From: CAHJXF01 sp038240015
GTDB taxonomy: Bacteria; Pseudomonadota; Gammaproteobacteria; Burkholderiales; Burkholderiaceae_D
DNA length: 40,741 nucleotides
Assembly (NCBI GenBank): GCA_038240015.1
Contig: JBBSEF010000023.1
Span: 1-40,741 of the forward strand
Direction: 5' to 3'
Positions within the stretch are counted from its first letter, which is position 1, and each line of letters starts with the position of its first letter. The position numbers were made by a program, and so were the translations under genes. The notes under the pieces were generated by a model. It saw only the letters and a list, made by a program, of their open reading frames with translations. It did not search any database and was not told where the DNA came from. Of the stretch, positions 33,511 to 40,741 are shown one piece after another.

Positions 33511-33530
33511 TCTCGGAGCCCATCGATGCA

Positions 33531-33560
33531 TGAATGATCGTCATTCACGACATGAATGAT
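33531..33560. repeat. Small GAATGA repeat cluster between convergent genes
   Basis: TGAATGA (33531-33537) and TCATTCA (33541-33547) form a perfect 7-base dyad around TCG, and ATGAATGAT is repeated at 33552-33560. The cluster lies between the cdd and ydfG stop codons. It may be a hairpin at the transcript ends; no U-tract marks a terminator. Confidence 0.35.
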
Positions 33561-33591
33561 TTCACTCGGCTCAATGGCCGCCGAACTTCCG

Positions 33592-34341
33592 CTACGCATC
33601 CCTCTTCACCGCCAACGGCCCGAACGCCTGACACACCGGCATCATTTGCACGCTGTTGATGTTCACATGCGCCGGCCGTGTCGTGACCCAATATACGGTG
33701 TCGGCAATGTCTTCGGACGTCAGCGGTTGCGTTCCGTCATAGATCTTCGCCGCGCGCGCATCGTCTCCCTTGAAGCGCACGCTCGAGAACTCGGTGCCTC
33801 CGCACAGCCCGGGCTCGATGTTGGTCACGCGCACCGGAGTGCCGAGCAGATCGGCGCGCAGGTTGAGACTGAACTGATCGACGAAGGCCTTGGTCGCTCC
33901 ATAGACGTTGCCGCCGGGATAGGGGAAGTGGGCCGCAACCGAACCAAGGTTGACGATGTGGCCGCGCCGGCGATCGACCATCCCCGGCAACAACGCATGG
34001 GTCATGCGCGTGAGGCCGCTGATGTTGGTGGCGATCATCGTTTCCCAGTCATTGAGGGCCACGCGATGCGCCGGTTCGAGACCGAGCGCGAGGCCGGCGT
34101 TGTTCACGAGGATGTCCACATCGGCGAAGTCTTGCGGCAATCGATCGACGATGGACTCGGTCGCCGCGCGATCGGTGACGTCGAGGGTGAAGGGCAGCAC
34201 CGCGTCGCCAAGCTCCGCGGCCAGTGCGTCGAGACGATCGGTGCGCCGACCCGACGCGACCACCCGGTGTCCCTCTGCAACAAACTTGCGCGCGATAGCC
34301 GCGCCGAAGCCGGCAGTGGCGCCCGTGATGAAGACGATCAT
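33592..34341 (-). CDS. ydfG: NADP-dependent short-chain dehydrogenase, YdfG type
   Basis: This 249-residue SDR starts at the ATG at 34341. The cofactor motif TGATAGFG (6-13), SGRR after the second strand (NADP preference), LVNNAG at about 83-88, and the catalytic Ser with YGATK (Tyr and Lys at about 149 and 153) are all present. The C-terminal part, EPGLCGGTEFSSVRFKGDD and PAHVNINSVQMMPVCQAFGPL, is nearly the same as E. coli YdfG, which oxidises 3-hydroxy acids and serine and reduces malonic semialdehyde. Its glycine-serine side fits with glyA divergent next door, but coupling is only positional. Confidence 0.92.
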   Translation of the reverse strand: MIVFITGATAGFGAAIARKFVAEGHRVVASGRRTDRLDALAAELGDAVLPFTLDVTDRAATESIVDRLPQDFADVDILVNNAGLALGLEPAHRVALNDWETMIATNISGLTRMTHALLPGMVDRRRGHIVNLGSVAAHFPYPGGNVYGATKAFVDQFSLNLRADLLGTPVRVTNIEPGLCGGTEFSSVRFKGDDARAAKIYDGTQPLTSEDIADTVYWVTTRPAHVNINSVQMMPVCQAFGPLAVKRDA

Positions 34342-34396
34342 GCGAAGCCCTGAGCTGGATGAAGAGGAGCTCATTGTCGCAAATCGCAAGACTGCT

Positions 34397-34514
34397 TCTC
34401 CCCGGCGAAGGCCGGGACCCGAGCGACGGAAGTCCGTCGGCCGGCGAAGGCCCGGGTCCAAATGACTCTTACACGCACAGATGCAATACTTGGGTCCCGG
34501 CCTTCGCCGGGAGA
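34397..34514. repeat. REP-like repeat cluster (three copies)
   Basis: Three copies of the element lie together. Copy 1 (34397-34420) and copy 3 (34491-34514) are almost perfect inverse complements with core GGGTCCCGGCCTTCGCCGGG. Copy 2 (34439-34460) is in the orientation of copy 1 and more diverged. A small hairpin GACGG/CCGTC (34425-34438) lies between copies 1 and 2. The same family appears at 379-450. Confidence 0.7.
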
Positions 34515-34525
34515 CGGCAAGAGCT

Positions 34526-34553
34526 TTGTCGCAACTCCCCGGCTTGGTACACT
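34526..34553 (+). promoter_or_regulatory. Candidate glyA promoter
   Basis: TTGTCG (34526-34531) and TACACT (34548-34553) with a 16-base spacer form a plausible sigma-70 promoter. Transcription would start near 34560, a few bases before the first strand of the leader structure described in the next entry. It lies just after the REP-like cluster. Confidence 0.5.
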
Positions 34554-34559
34554 CCGCCC

Positions 34560-34839
34560 ACATTCCATTCCGCGTGACTGGCGATGGACGCGATACGTGA
34601 AGCTTCAAGTATCGCGTCAAGGTGGTACATCGACGTAAACGCACCGGGAAGCGCGGAATGAGCGAGTGCCTCATGTCCCATCGAGCGCTCGCGGCCGATC
34701 GCCTGGGCAGCCGAGAATGACGTGCAACCGCACGGCTGCCGCGACGTCTCGCACTTCTTCATCGCGTCCCGCGCTCTCGTTCTGTTGCGACATTCATTTG
34801 CGCCGGCGAGCCTGCGGCGCATCTCTCGAGGACCGCGCC
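34560..34839 (+). promoter_or_regulatory. Structured 280-base leader of glyA, candidate cis-regulatory RNA
   Basis: No gene is seen here. CATTCCGCG (34566-34574) pairs perfectly with CGCGGAATG (34652-34660), enclosing a near-perfect 32-base palindrome (34587-34618; arms GACGCGATAC and GTATCGCGTC, centre TGAAGCTTCA, one mismatched pair). A short stem GGTG/CACC (34621-34624 with 34642-34645) follows, and CGATG (34582-34586) can pair with CATCG (34628-34632) in its loop, which would make a pseudoknot. Two more hairpins follow: GGCAGCCG/CGGCTGCC (34706-34740) and TGCGCCG/CGGCGCA (34799-34821), the last just before the ribosome-binding site. A three-way junction with a loop contact is typical of riboswitches, but I do not recognise a known class. 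Function is inferred from position and fold only. Confidence 0.5.
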
Positions 34840-36084
34840 ATGTTCGAACGCCAACGCACCATCACCGATACCGACCCGGAGATCTGGTCGGCCATCACCG
34901 ACGAGAACCGTCGGCAGGAAGATCACATCGAGTTGATCGCTTCCGAAAACTATACGAGCCCGGCGGTGATGCAGGCGCAGGGCAGCCAGCTCACCAACAA
35001 ATATGCCGAGGGCTATCCCGGCAAGCGCTATTACGGCGGATGCGAATATGTCGATGTCGTCGAGACGCTGGCGATCGATCGCGCCAAGGCACTGTTCGGC
35101 GCCGAGGCCGCCAACGTGCAGCCGAACTCGGGATCGCAAGCCAATCAGGCCGTGTTCTTCGCGCTGATGAAACCGGGCGATACCTTTTTGGGTATGAGCC
35201 TCGCCGAAGGCGGCCACCTCACGCACGGCATGGCGCTCAACATGAGCGGAAAGTGGTTCAATCCCGTCAGCTATGGCCTCGACCAAAATGAAGCGATCGA
35301 TTACGAACAGGTCGAGCGCCTCGCGCGCGAACACCAACCCAAGCTGATTCTCGCGGGCGCATCGGCTTACAGTTTGCGCATCGACTTCGAACGCTTCGCA
35401 CGAATCGCCAAAGAGGTCGGCGCGTACTTCATGGTCGATGTCGCGCATTACGCGGGTCTGGTTGCGGCCGGCGTCTATCCGAGTCCGGTGCCGCACGCCG
35501 ACGTGGTGACGACCACCACGCACAAGAGTCTGCGCGGTCCGCGCGGGGGCATCATCCTGATGAAGGAGCAGCATGCGAAGGCGATCAACTCGGCGATCTT
35601 TCCGGGCATCCAGGGCGGACCGTTGATGCACGTGATCGCGGGCAAGGCGATCGCGCTGAAGGAGGCCGCCGAGCCTGCCTTCAAGACCTATCAGCAGCAG
35701 GTCGTGAAGAACGCCGACGCACTTGCGAAGACTCTGATCGCGCGCGGTCTTCGCATCGTGTCGGGCAGGACCGAGAGCCACTTGATGCTGGTCGATCTGC
35801 GCGCAAAGAAGATCACCGGCAAGGACGCCGAGAGCGTTCTCGGCGACGCGCATCTCACCGTCAACAAGAATGCGATTCCCAACGATCCCGAGAAGCCGTT
35901 CGTTACGAGCGGCATTCGTCTGGGCAGCCCGGCGATGACGACGCGCGGCTTCGGACTGGCAGAGGCCGAGCAGGTCGGGCATCTGATCGCCGATGTGCTC
36001 GACGCGCCCGACGATGCGGCGAACATCGCGACGGCGCGAGAGAAGGTGGCTGTGCTGACGAAGCGCTTCCCGGTGTACGGCTAG
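34840..36084 (+). CDS. glyA: Serine hydroxymethyltransferase
   Basis: The ATG at 34840, preceded by GAGGA at 8 bases, gives 414 residues, the normal bacterial length. The PLP enzyme converts serine and tetrahydrofolate to glycine and methylene-tetrahydrofolate. Marks include ELIASENYTSPAVMQAQGSQLTNKYAEGYPGKRYYGGCEYVD, the PLP lysine in TTTTHKSLRGPRGG (Lys229), and GIRLGSPAMTTRGF near the end. Open frame continues upstream without similarity. The long structured leader suggests control at RNA level, plausibly by a one-carbon or amino acid signal. In many related genomes glyA is directly followed by nrdR; here an ATPase gene lies in between. Confidence 0.97.
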   Translation: MFERQRTITDTDPEIWSAITDENRRQEDHIELIASENYTSPAVMQAQGSQLTNKYAEGYPGKRYYGGCEYVDVVETLAIDRAKALFGAEAANVQPNSGSQANQAVFFALMKPGDTFLGMSLAEGGHLTHGMALNMSGKWFNPVSYGLDQNEAIDYEQVERLAREHQPKLILAGASAYSLRIDFERFARIAKEVGAYFMVDVAHYAGLVAAGVYPSPVPHADVVTTTTHKSLRGPRGGIILMKEQHAKAINSAIFPGIQGGPLMHVIAGKAIALKEAAEPAFKTYQQQVVKNADALAKTLIARGLRIVSGRTESHLMLVDLRAKKITGKDAESVLGDAHLTVNKNAIPNDPEKPFVTSGIRLGSPAMTTRGFGLAEAEQVGHLIADVLDAPDDAANIATAREKVAVLTKRFPVYG

Positions 36085-36220
36085 CCGTCGTTCCTGCAAA
36101 AGTTTGGGCTCGGACCATCTGATCGCCCGGCTCGCGTGTCGACGCTTCGAACCTCGCGGCAAGGCTCCTCTATCCCGTCGGTCCCTCGTCACGCGAGGGC
36201 GGCGCAAATGCGATACCGCA

Positions 36221-36280
36221 CGTTGTCGTCCATTGTCCTATCTTCAGCAGTTGCTGTTTTGACGACAACGAACGACAATG
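36221..36280. repeat. Inverted repeats upstream of the ATPase gene
   Basis: CGTTGTCGTC (36221-36230) is a perfect inverse match of GACGACAACG (36261-36270), and CATTGTC (36231-36237) matches GACAATG (36274-36280). CAGCAGTTGCTG (36245-36256) sits at the centre. TTGTCGT therefore occurs three times in the two orientations, within 70 bases of the start codon, as expected for a regulator or DNA-binding site cluster. Confidence 0.5.
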
Positions 36281-36287
36281 CGGGTGA

Positions 36288-37406
36288 ATGAAGACTTTCG
36301 ACGATCTCGAGATCCGGCGCCCCGAGCTTGCGCGCAGCTACCTTCATCTCCTCGATGCGCAGCCTGGCCGTCCGATCGCCTTGTTCGCTCCCCGTCGCGT
36401 CGGCAAGACTTTTTTCCTGGATTCTGACCTGACCCCGGCAGCGCGCAACGCCGGCTTCATTCCCGTCTACGCCGACGTGTGGTTGCACAGGACCGCGCCC
36501 CTCGAGGCGATCAATCACGCGATCGAAGAAACGCTCGACGATGTGCTCGTGCCCGCGCGCGCGGTTGCGCGGATGGCGAAGACACCCGTCAGGAAACTCG
36601 GAGCCTTGGGCGCGTCGCTGGAATTCGGTGACGCTCCCAGGCGACGCGCCTTGCCGACCCAGCCCGAATTGCGGCTCGACGCTCTGGTGTCTCGACTTGC
36701 TGAAGCGTCGGGCAGGCGCGTGCTGCTGATGCTCGACGAGATCCAGGCGCTGGGCGAGACGGCCAACGGCGATGCGATCGTCGCGACCTTGCGGGCCGTG
36801 CTGCAGAAAAGAAAGCGCAATGTCGCCGCGGTCTTCACCGGTTCATCGCAGGAAGCGCTGTCGTCCACGATGTCGGCTGCCGGCGGCCCGATGTATCAGT
36901 TCACGCAATTGCAGGATTTTCCGGTGCTCGGCGATGAATACCTGCACCTGCTGGCCGACCATTTCGCGAAGGTGCACAAAGGCAAGCGTCTCGATCTTGC
37001 CGCCTTGCGGCGCGTGTTCGAGCGGATCGGATACAAGCCGGCGCTGATGAAGGATCTCGTCAAGGCGATGTCAGCCGAAGGCAAGACCGATGTCGAGTTC
37101 GGTCTTGCGACCATGGTCGGCGATGACAGGCACGTGGCGGGATGGCGCGGCCTTCTGGCCGGTATGCAGCCGTTCGAACGGACCTTGCTGGTCCTGATCG
37201 CTCGCGGCAAGGCGCCGATGGGAAAGGAAACATTGCTCGAGCTCGACAAGGTCGGCGGATCGCGCGTGACGATCGCCAAGGTGCGTACCGCACTCGAGCG
37301 CATGAAGCGCGCGGGCATTCTCGCCAAGCCGGGCGGCCACTACCTCATTGAAGACCGTTTGTTCGCCGACTACCTCGCCGCACTCGATGTGCGAAAGATG
37401 TTCTGA
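36288..37406 (+). CDS. STAND/archaeal-type AAA ATPase
   Basis: This 372-residue protein has Walker A in the form APRRVGKT (34-41, Lys40) and Walker B VLLMLDEIQAL (Asp150, Glu151). The sensor strand AAVFTGSS (about 179-186) and the helical FPVLGDEY segment are typical of the archaeal ATPase family (ATPase_2 / STAND-like). The C-terminal 90 residues look like a winged helix (GKAPMGKETLLELDKVGGSRVTIAKVRTALERMKRAGILAKPGGHYLIEDRLFADYL). Members of this family are widespread and mostly of unknown role, some linked to mobile elements or defence. Here it lies between glyA and nrdR, on the same strand, and is preceded by inverted repeats. No partner gene is obvious. Confidence 0.85.
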   Translation: MKTFDDLEIRRPELARSYLHLLDAQPGRPIALFAPRRVGKTFFLDSDLTPAARNAGFIPVYADVWLHRTAPLEAINHAIEETLDDVLVPARAVARMAKTPVRKLGALGASLEFGDAPRRRALPTQPELRLDALVSRLAEASGRRVLLMLDEIQALGETANGDAIVATLRAVLQKRKRNVAAVFTGSSQEALSSTMSAAGGPMYQFTQLQDFPVLGDEYLHLLADHFAKVHKGKRLDLAALRRVFERIGYKPALMKDLVKAMSAEGKTDVEFGLATMVGDDRHVAGWRGLLAGMQPFERTLLVLIARGKAPMGKETLLELDKVGGSRVTIAKVRTALERMKRAGILAKPGGHYLIEDRLFADYLAALDVRKMF

Positions 37407-37448
37407 CCGCGCTCGACTCACAACCGACGATCCAGGAAAATCGACACG

Positions 37449-37985
37449 ATGTTCTGCCCCTTCTGCGGCGATCCCGACACCCAGGTACTCGACACGCGCG
37501 TGCCTGACGAAGGCGACTCGATTCGTCGTAGGCGTCGCTGCATTCGATGCGAGCGCCGCTTCACGACCTTCGAGCGGCCCGAGATCGCGATGCCGGCCGT
37601 GGTCAAGAAAAACGGCAGCCGTGCCGACTTCGATCGCGCCAAGTTGTCGTTCAGTCTGCATTTGGCGTTGCGCAAGCGGCCCGTGAGCGCAGAAGCGATC
37701 GATGCCGCCATCGAGCGCATCGAGGACAAACTGATGTCGTCAGGCGATCGCGAAGTGCCCAGCGATCGCGTCGGCGAACTCGTGATGCGCGAACTGAAGA
37801 AGATCGACAAGATCGCGTACATCCGCTTCGCATCGGTGTACCGCAGCTTCGAGGACGTGGACGAATTCGCCGATGTGATTCGCGAGGTCGCGTCGAAGTC
37901 CCCCGGCAAGTCTTCGATCAAATCCGCAGTGAAGGCTTCGGTGCGGGGCGCGACGAAGTTGCCGACGAAACGCCGCAAGTCGTAA
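37449..37985 (+). CDS. nrdR: Transcriptional repressor NrdR of ribonucleotide reductase genes
   Basis: The 178-residue protein has the NrdR zinc ribbon, MFCPFCGDPDTQVLDTR with the second pair CIRCERRF (Cys3, Cys6, Cys31, Cys34). The ATP-cone (about 49-139; VVKKNGSRADFDRAKL and VPSDRVGELVMRELKKIDKIAYIRFASVYRSFEDVDEF) follows. NrdR senses ATP/dATP and represses ribonucleotide reductase genes through NrdR boxes. The C-terminal 30 residues (Lys/Ser-rich) are an extension beyond the usual 150 or so. It is followed by pilV, as often in Burkholderiales, although the two are functionally unrelated. Confidence 0.96.
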   Translation: MFCPFCGDPDTQVLDTRVPDEGDSIRRRRRCIRCERRFTTFERPEIAMPAVVKKNGSRADFDRAKLSFSLHLALRKRPVSAEAIDAAIERIEDKLMSSGDREVPSDRVGELVMRELKKIDKIAYIRFASVYRSFEDVDEFADVIREVASKSPGKSSIKSAVKASVRGATKLPTKRRKS

Positions 37986-38104
37986 GACGTTCACATACCG
38001 CGTTCGTCACGGGAGACTGCGGCGGCGGATTCGTGGCGATGAATGGCGGGTGCTCGCCGATACTTGGCACGCCCGGGACGGCCCCACGACAGCAGAATGC
38101 GGGT

Positions 38105-38677
38105 GTGAAAAAGTCTCATACCGCTTCCCTCGTTCGCGCTCCACGCGGGCCCCGCGCGCGCATGGCCGGCTTCACGCTGATCGAAGTGATGGTCGCGCTG
38201 ATCGTGCTCGTGCTCGGCGTGCTCGGCGCAGCCGCGATGACCTTGTCCGCGATTCGCGACAGCAAGCAATCGGGTCTGCGCTCGCAGGCTTCGGCGATGG
38301 CCTATGAGCTGTCGGATCTGATGCGCGCGAACTCGTCGGGCAACGAAGCGATCTTCACCGGCGGGGCGCCCAGCAGCGTCGCGGCCTGCTGGTCGGCGGC
38401 GGGTTGCCTGCCCAGCGAGATGGCGAAGAACGATTATTTCGAATGGCGCGCGAAGCTGACCGGCGTGAACGGGTTGCCCAATAGCGCCGCGGTCATCTGC
38501 CGCGACGCCGCCAATCTCGCTTCGAACGCCGCGTCTTACGCGACGTGCGACAACCTGCCCGCGTCGCCGTTGGTGGTGAAGATGAAATGGGACGAGAAGA
38601 ACAACAATGCGCGCGACGCGACCGCGCCGATTGCTTTCACGACGGCTTACCTCGTCGTCCCCATTCAACCGTACTGA
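38105..38677 (+). CDS. pilV: Type IV pilus minor pilin PilV
   Basis: A GTG start at 38105 gives 190 residues with a positively charged leader and a prepilin site AG / FTLIEVMVALIVLVLGVLGAAAM, processed by PilD with a glutamate at position 5. An ATG at 38162 would leave only a two-residue leader and is less likely. The PilV-type C-terminal domain has three to four cysteines (AACWSAAGC, VICRD, YATCDN). Minor pilins PilV, PilW and PilX prime pilus assembly and present PilY1. The pilW start follows after one base, so these are in an operon. The upstream 119-base gap to nrdR may hold its promoter, but none was recognised. Confidence 0.88.
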   Translation: MKKSHTASLVRAPRGPRARMAGFTLIEVMVALIVLVLGVLGAAAMTLSAIRDSKQSGLRSQASAMAYELSDLMRANSSGNEAIFTGGAPSSVAACWSAAGCLPSEMAKNDYFEWRAKLTGVNGLPNSAAVICRDAANLASNAASYATCDNLPASPLVVKMKWDEKNNNARDATAPIAFTTAYLVVPIQPY

Positions 38678-38678
38678 C

Positions 38679-39719
38679 ATGATGCCTCGCTTCCCTCCTA
38701 TTGCACGCACGCGTCAAAGCGGCGTGACGCTCACCGAGCTGATGATCGCGCTGGTGCTAGGTGCGCTGGTTGTGCTGGCCGCCACCGCGATGGTCGTCAC
38801 GTCGCGCGGCACCTATCGATCGCAGGACGAGGGTACACGCCTGGCGGAGTCCGCGCGCTTCGGACTCGAGCTTGGCAATCGCCTGGTGCGTCTGGCCGGA
38901 TATACCAATTTTGGTGATGACGCCAATCCTCCTGCGGCTTATTTCGATACGGCCTTTACGGCATGGAAACTCACGCAGGATTCCTATTCGACGACCGGCC
39001 CTGAAATCGCCGGCGCGAACAATTCCAAACCAGGTGGCGGGCCCGGGCTCAATGGCAGCGACTCGTTGACGATTCGCTTCTTCGGCACCAGCAAATCCGG
39101 TACCACCTCGGTCAATGGCGGCCAAGCCGATGGCAACGTTCTGGACTGCGCGGGGTCGGCAGTGCCGCAGCCGGCTTTGAACGAGACGGCTTACGCAGAG
39201 AGTCGCGCTTACAACGTGCTCTTCGTCGATCTCGACGCCGATGGCGAGCCGGCACTCCGATGCTTGCGACAAACCTACGATGCCGCCGGTAACCCGAACG
39301 TAGCCCCCAATCGCTTCGACACGCAGACCCTGATTCGCGGCGTCGAAGATTTTCAGGTGCTGTATGGCGAGGCGATCCCGCAGCCGCCGCCCTTTGCGGA
39401 CCTTGACGTCTATCCCCCGGCGGGGCTCGTCTATCGCACCGGCATTGGCGGCCCCAATCCGGTGGTGGACTGGAATCGCGTGCAGTCGGTCAAGATCGCG
39501 ATGCTGCTGCGAAGCGCCATCGGGACTCGGGCCGATGCCGAGCCCGCGAGTACGGTCTATCCGCTGTTCGGGAACGTTTATCCGGCAGGGGGCGATCCCG
39601 GCGCCAATTTCAGTCTCGCGGCGTTGAGTGCGTCCGAGCGAACGCGCTTGCGTCGCGTGGTCGAGACGACGGTGTTCGTGCGCAATCGCGTGGGGACCTG
39701 GCCGTCGTTGCAACCATGA
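38679..39719 (+). CDS. pilW: Type IV pilus minor pilin PilW
   Basis: This 346-residue protein has the prepilin site SG / VTLTELMIALVLGALVVLAATAMVV at about residues 14-38, with Val rather than Phe at +1 and Glu at +5. A long C-terminal globular part follows, with the PilW style (GNVLDCAGSAVPQP, YNVLFVDLDADGEPALRC, TLIRGVEDFQVLYGEAI, RVQSVKIAMLLRS and RRVVETTVFVRN). The two cysteines in the first and second blocks could form a disulfide. The start lies one base after the pilV stop and the stop overlaps pilX (ATGA). Its role is in the minor-pilin priming complex. Confidence 0.9.
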   Translation: MMPRFPPIARTRQSGVTLTELMIALVLGALVVLAATAMVVTSRGTYRSQDEGTRLAESARFGLELGNRLVRLAGYTNFGDDANPPAAYFDTAFTAWKLTQDSYSTTGPEIAGANNSKPGGGPGLNGSDSLTIRFFGTSKSGTTSVNGGQADGNVLDCAGSAVPQPALNETAYAESRAYNVLFVDLDADGEPALRCLRQTYDAAGNPNVAPNRFDTQTLIRGVEDFQVLYGEAIPQPPPFADLDVYPPAGLVYRTGIGGPNPVVDWNRVQSVKIAMLLRSAIGTRADAEPASTVYPLFGNVYPAGGDPGANFSLAALSASERTRLRRVVETTVFVRNRVGTWPSLQP

Positions 39720-40459
39720 AGCCCACGACCTCACGGGGCACGCGCGTCACAGCGAGGCAACGCGGCTTCTCGCTGATCGTCTCGCTGATGATGCTGATCG
39801 TCATCATCATCCTTGGCATCAGCGCATCGCAGATGGCGATCAACGAAGAGCGCGGCGCACGCAACGACCGCGATCGCCAGATCGCATTTCAAGCGGCCGA
39901 AGCCGCACTGAAGGATGCCGAGTTCGAGATCATCAACCCCGCTTCACCGGGAGGACTCTGCACTGCGCCGGGTCAGATGAACCGCGGCCGGGGTCGGTTG
40001 GGATTCGCTGCATCGACCTGTTTCAACTCGATCAACGCGATCGGCTTCACGGCAACGGCGACCACTCCGTGCTCGGTGCCCCCCAACGCAGGTCTTTGCG
40101 AATTCAACGCGACCACTCCCGCGTGGCTTCGACCGGCCAGTGACGTGATGCACATCGATTTTCTGGCCGATGCCAAAGGCAGTGGGACGATGAGCACGGT
40201 CGCCTACGGTCAATACACCAACCGCGTGTACGGCTCGCAAGCGCAAGCCGCATTGTTTGGCCAACCGCTGTCTCGATATGCGCCGCGTTACATCATCGAG
40301 CGGGTTCAGCAGAACACGTCGGTCGACACGTTGACCGGCGCCGGTGACTCCTCGGATGCCAGTGGCGGAGCGTACATGTTCCGCGTCACTGCGATGGGCT
40401 TCGGCGCCAACCCCAATACGCAAGTCGTCTTGCAGACGATCGTTGCCACCAAGGACTGA
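39716..40459 (+). CDS. pilX: Type IV pilus minor pilin PilX
   Basis: The ATGA overlap with pilW fixes the start. The 247-residue protein has a basic leader and prepilin site RG / FSLIVSLMMLIVIIILGISASQMA. The usual glutamate at +5 is replaced by Val (FSLIV), common in PilX proteins, which depend on other minor pilins. The block NDRDRQIAFQAAEAALKDAEFEI follows, as in the PilX N-terminal family. The rest is a globular domain with cysteines (GLCTA, STCF, TPCSVPPNAGLCEF). It bridges PilV/PilW and PilY1. The next gene begins 4 bases later. Confidence 0.9.
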   Translation: MKPTTSRGTRVTARQRGFSLIVSLMMLIVIIILGISASQMAINEERGARNDRDRQIAFQAAEAALKDAEFEIINPASPGGLCTAPGQMNRGRGRLGFAASTCFNSINAIGFTATATTPCSVPPNAGLCEFNATTPAWLRPASDVMHIDFLADAKGSGTMSTVAYGQYTNRVYGSQAQAALFGQPLSRYAPRYIIERVQQNTSVDTLTGAGDSSDASGGAYMFRVTAMGFGANPNTQVVLQTIVATKD

Positions 40460-40463
40460 TGCC

Positions 40464-40741
40464 ATGAACCGCTCCCTCAGTATTTCATCGCCGCGATCGG
40501 CGCGCGCCGGAGCTCGCACGGTTGCCTTGTTCGCGCTGCTCGTCTCATTCGTCGCCGCACTGATGCCGGTATCGGCTGGTGCGCAGGCGCTCGTCGACAT
40601 TTCCCCTTTGCCGCTCTTCGGCGGGCTCCAACCGCATCCGAACGTGGTGGTGTCGTTGTCGGTGGAATTTCCGACGGTGGGCTCGGCGTTTCGCAACGTG
40701 CCTGTCTATGTGCGCACCAACGAGTACCTCGGCTATTTCGA
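40464..40741 (+). CDS. pilY1: PilY1-like pilus tip adhesin, N-terminal part
   Basis: The frame starts at ATG 40464 and runs off the window with 92 residues visible. It begins with a signal peptide (VALFALLVSFVAALMPVSAGAQA). The mature start, ALVDISPLPLFGG, and PHPNVVVSLSVEFPTVGSAF, then TNEYLGYFD, match the N-terminus of betaproteobacterial PilC/PilY1 proteins. Position directly after pilX agrees. PilY1 is the tip-associated adhesin and calcium-dependent mechanosensor of type IV pili. The diagnostic C-terminal beta-propeller lies outside the window. Confidence 0.85.
   Translation, partial: MNRSLSISSPRSARAGARTVALFALLVSFVAALMPVSAGAQALVDISPLPLFGGLQPHPNVVVSLSVEFPTVGSAFRNVPVYVRTNEYLGYF

Noticed and set aside
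34469..34822. Minus-strand open frame of 117 codons across the glyA leader
   Set aside because: It reads through the REP-like and palindromic sequence, has no homology or ribosome-binding site, and clashes with the promoter and leader interpretation.
34560..34839. Known glycine or THF riboswitch before glyA
   Set aside because: The characteristic conserved core bases of these classes were not found by eye; the structure is listed as an unassigned candidate instead.
36077..36088. Palindrome ACGGCTAGCCGT at the glyA stop codon as a terminator
   Set aside because: The stem is only 4 bp with the loop, and no T-tract follows.
38070..38100. Possible sigma-54 promoter before pilV (TTGGCACG)
   Set aside because: Only the -24 half (TGGCACG) is present; the -12 TTGC element is missing at the right distance.

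Overview
The window looks like chromosomal DNA of a high-GC betaproteobacterium, most likely of the order Burkholderiales. The basis is uniformly GC-rich codon use, the gene content (etfBA with a DmdC-type acyl-CoA dehydrogenase; moxR-DUF58-tgpA-mltB; cysM beside a ComEA-like protein; glyA-nrdR followed by minor pilin genes pilVWX-pilY1) and a DedA-rhodanese fusion. No rRNA, tRNA, CRISPR array or complete insertion sequence was seen.

Layout. 1-1436: end of an esterase and a DedA-rhodanese membrane protein, with a REP-like inverted pair between them. 1451-7031 (minus): a fatty-acid oxidation electron-transfer unit (etfB, etfA, acyl-CoA dehydrogenase) split by a more AT-rich accessory island (3298-5263). 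The island carries brnTA, a possible PD-(D/E)XK nuclease, hicB and a hybrid hicA/hicB remnant. A 20-bp palindrome upstream of etfB looks like a TetR-family operator. 7148-15186: a histone-deacetylase-like amidohydrolase, the moxR-DUF58-tgpA-mltB cell-envelope cluster, an unknown protein and cysM. 15302-16021: a secreted helix-hairpin-helix protein with a long Thr/Lys-rich tail.

16131-25753 (minus) is the most unusual block. It is one apparent five-gene operon holding two complete sets of circularly permuted ATP-grasp ligase, alpha-E domain and papain-like transglutaminase. In the first set the three are separate genes. In the second the ATP-grasp and alpha-E domains are fused. This family group is a predicted peptide or amide synthesis and modification system whose substrate is unknown.

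25826-34341: nucleoside salvage genes (deoA, a CNT nucleoside transporter, cdd) mixed with a PPOX flavoprotein, a coupled 42-residue ORF, a LysR regulator, an XRE-cupin/GNAT pair, a repetitive secreted protein, an acetamidase/formamidase homologue and a YdfG-type dehydrogenase.

34342-34839 has no gene. It holds REP-like repeats, a promoter and a strongly structured leader in front of glyA that may be a cis-regulatory RNA. glyA and nrdR, often neighbours, are separated by a STAND-type ATPase gene preceded by inverted repeats. The window closes with pilV, pilW, pilX and the start of pilY1, an apparent minor-pilin operon that runs off the right edge.
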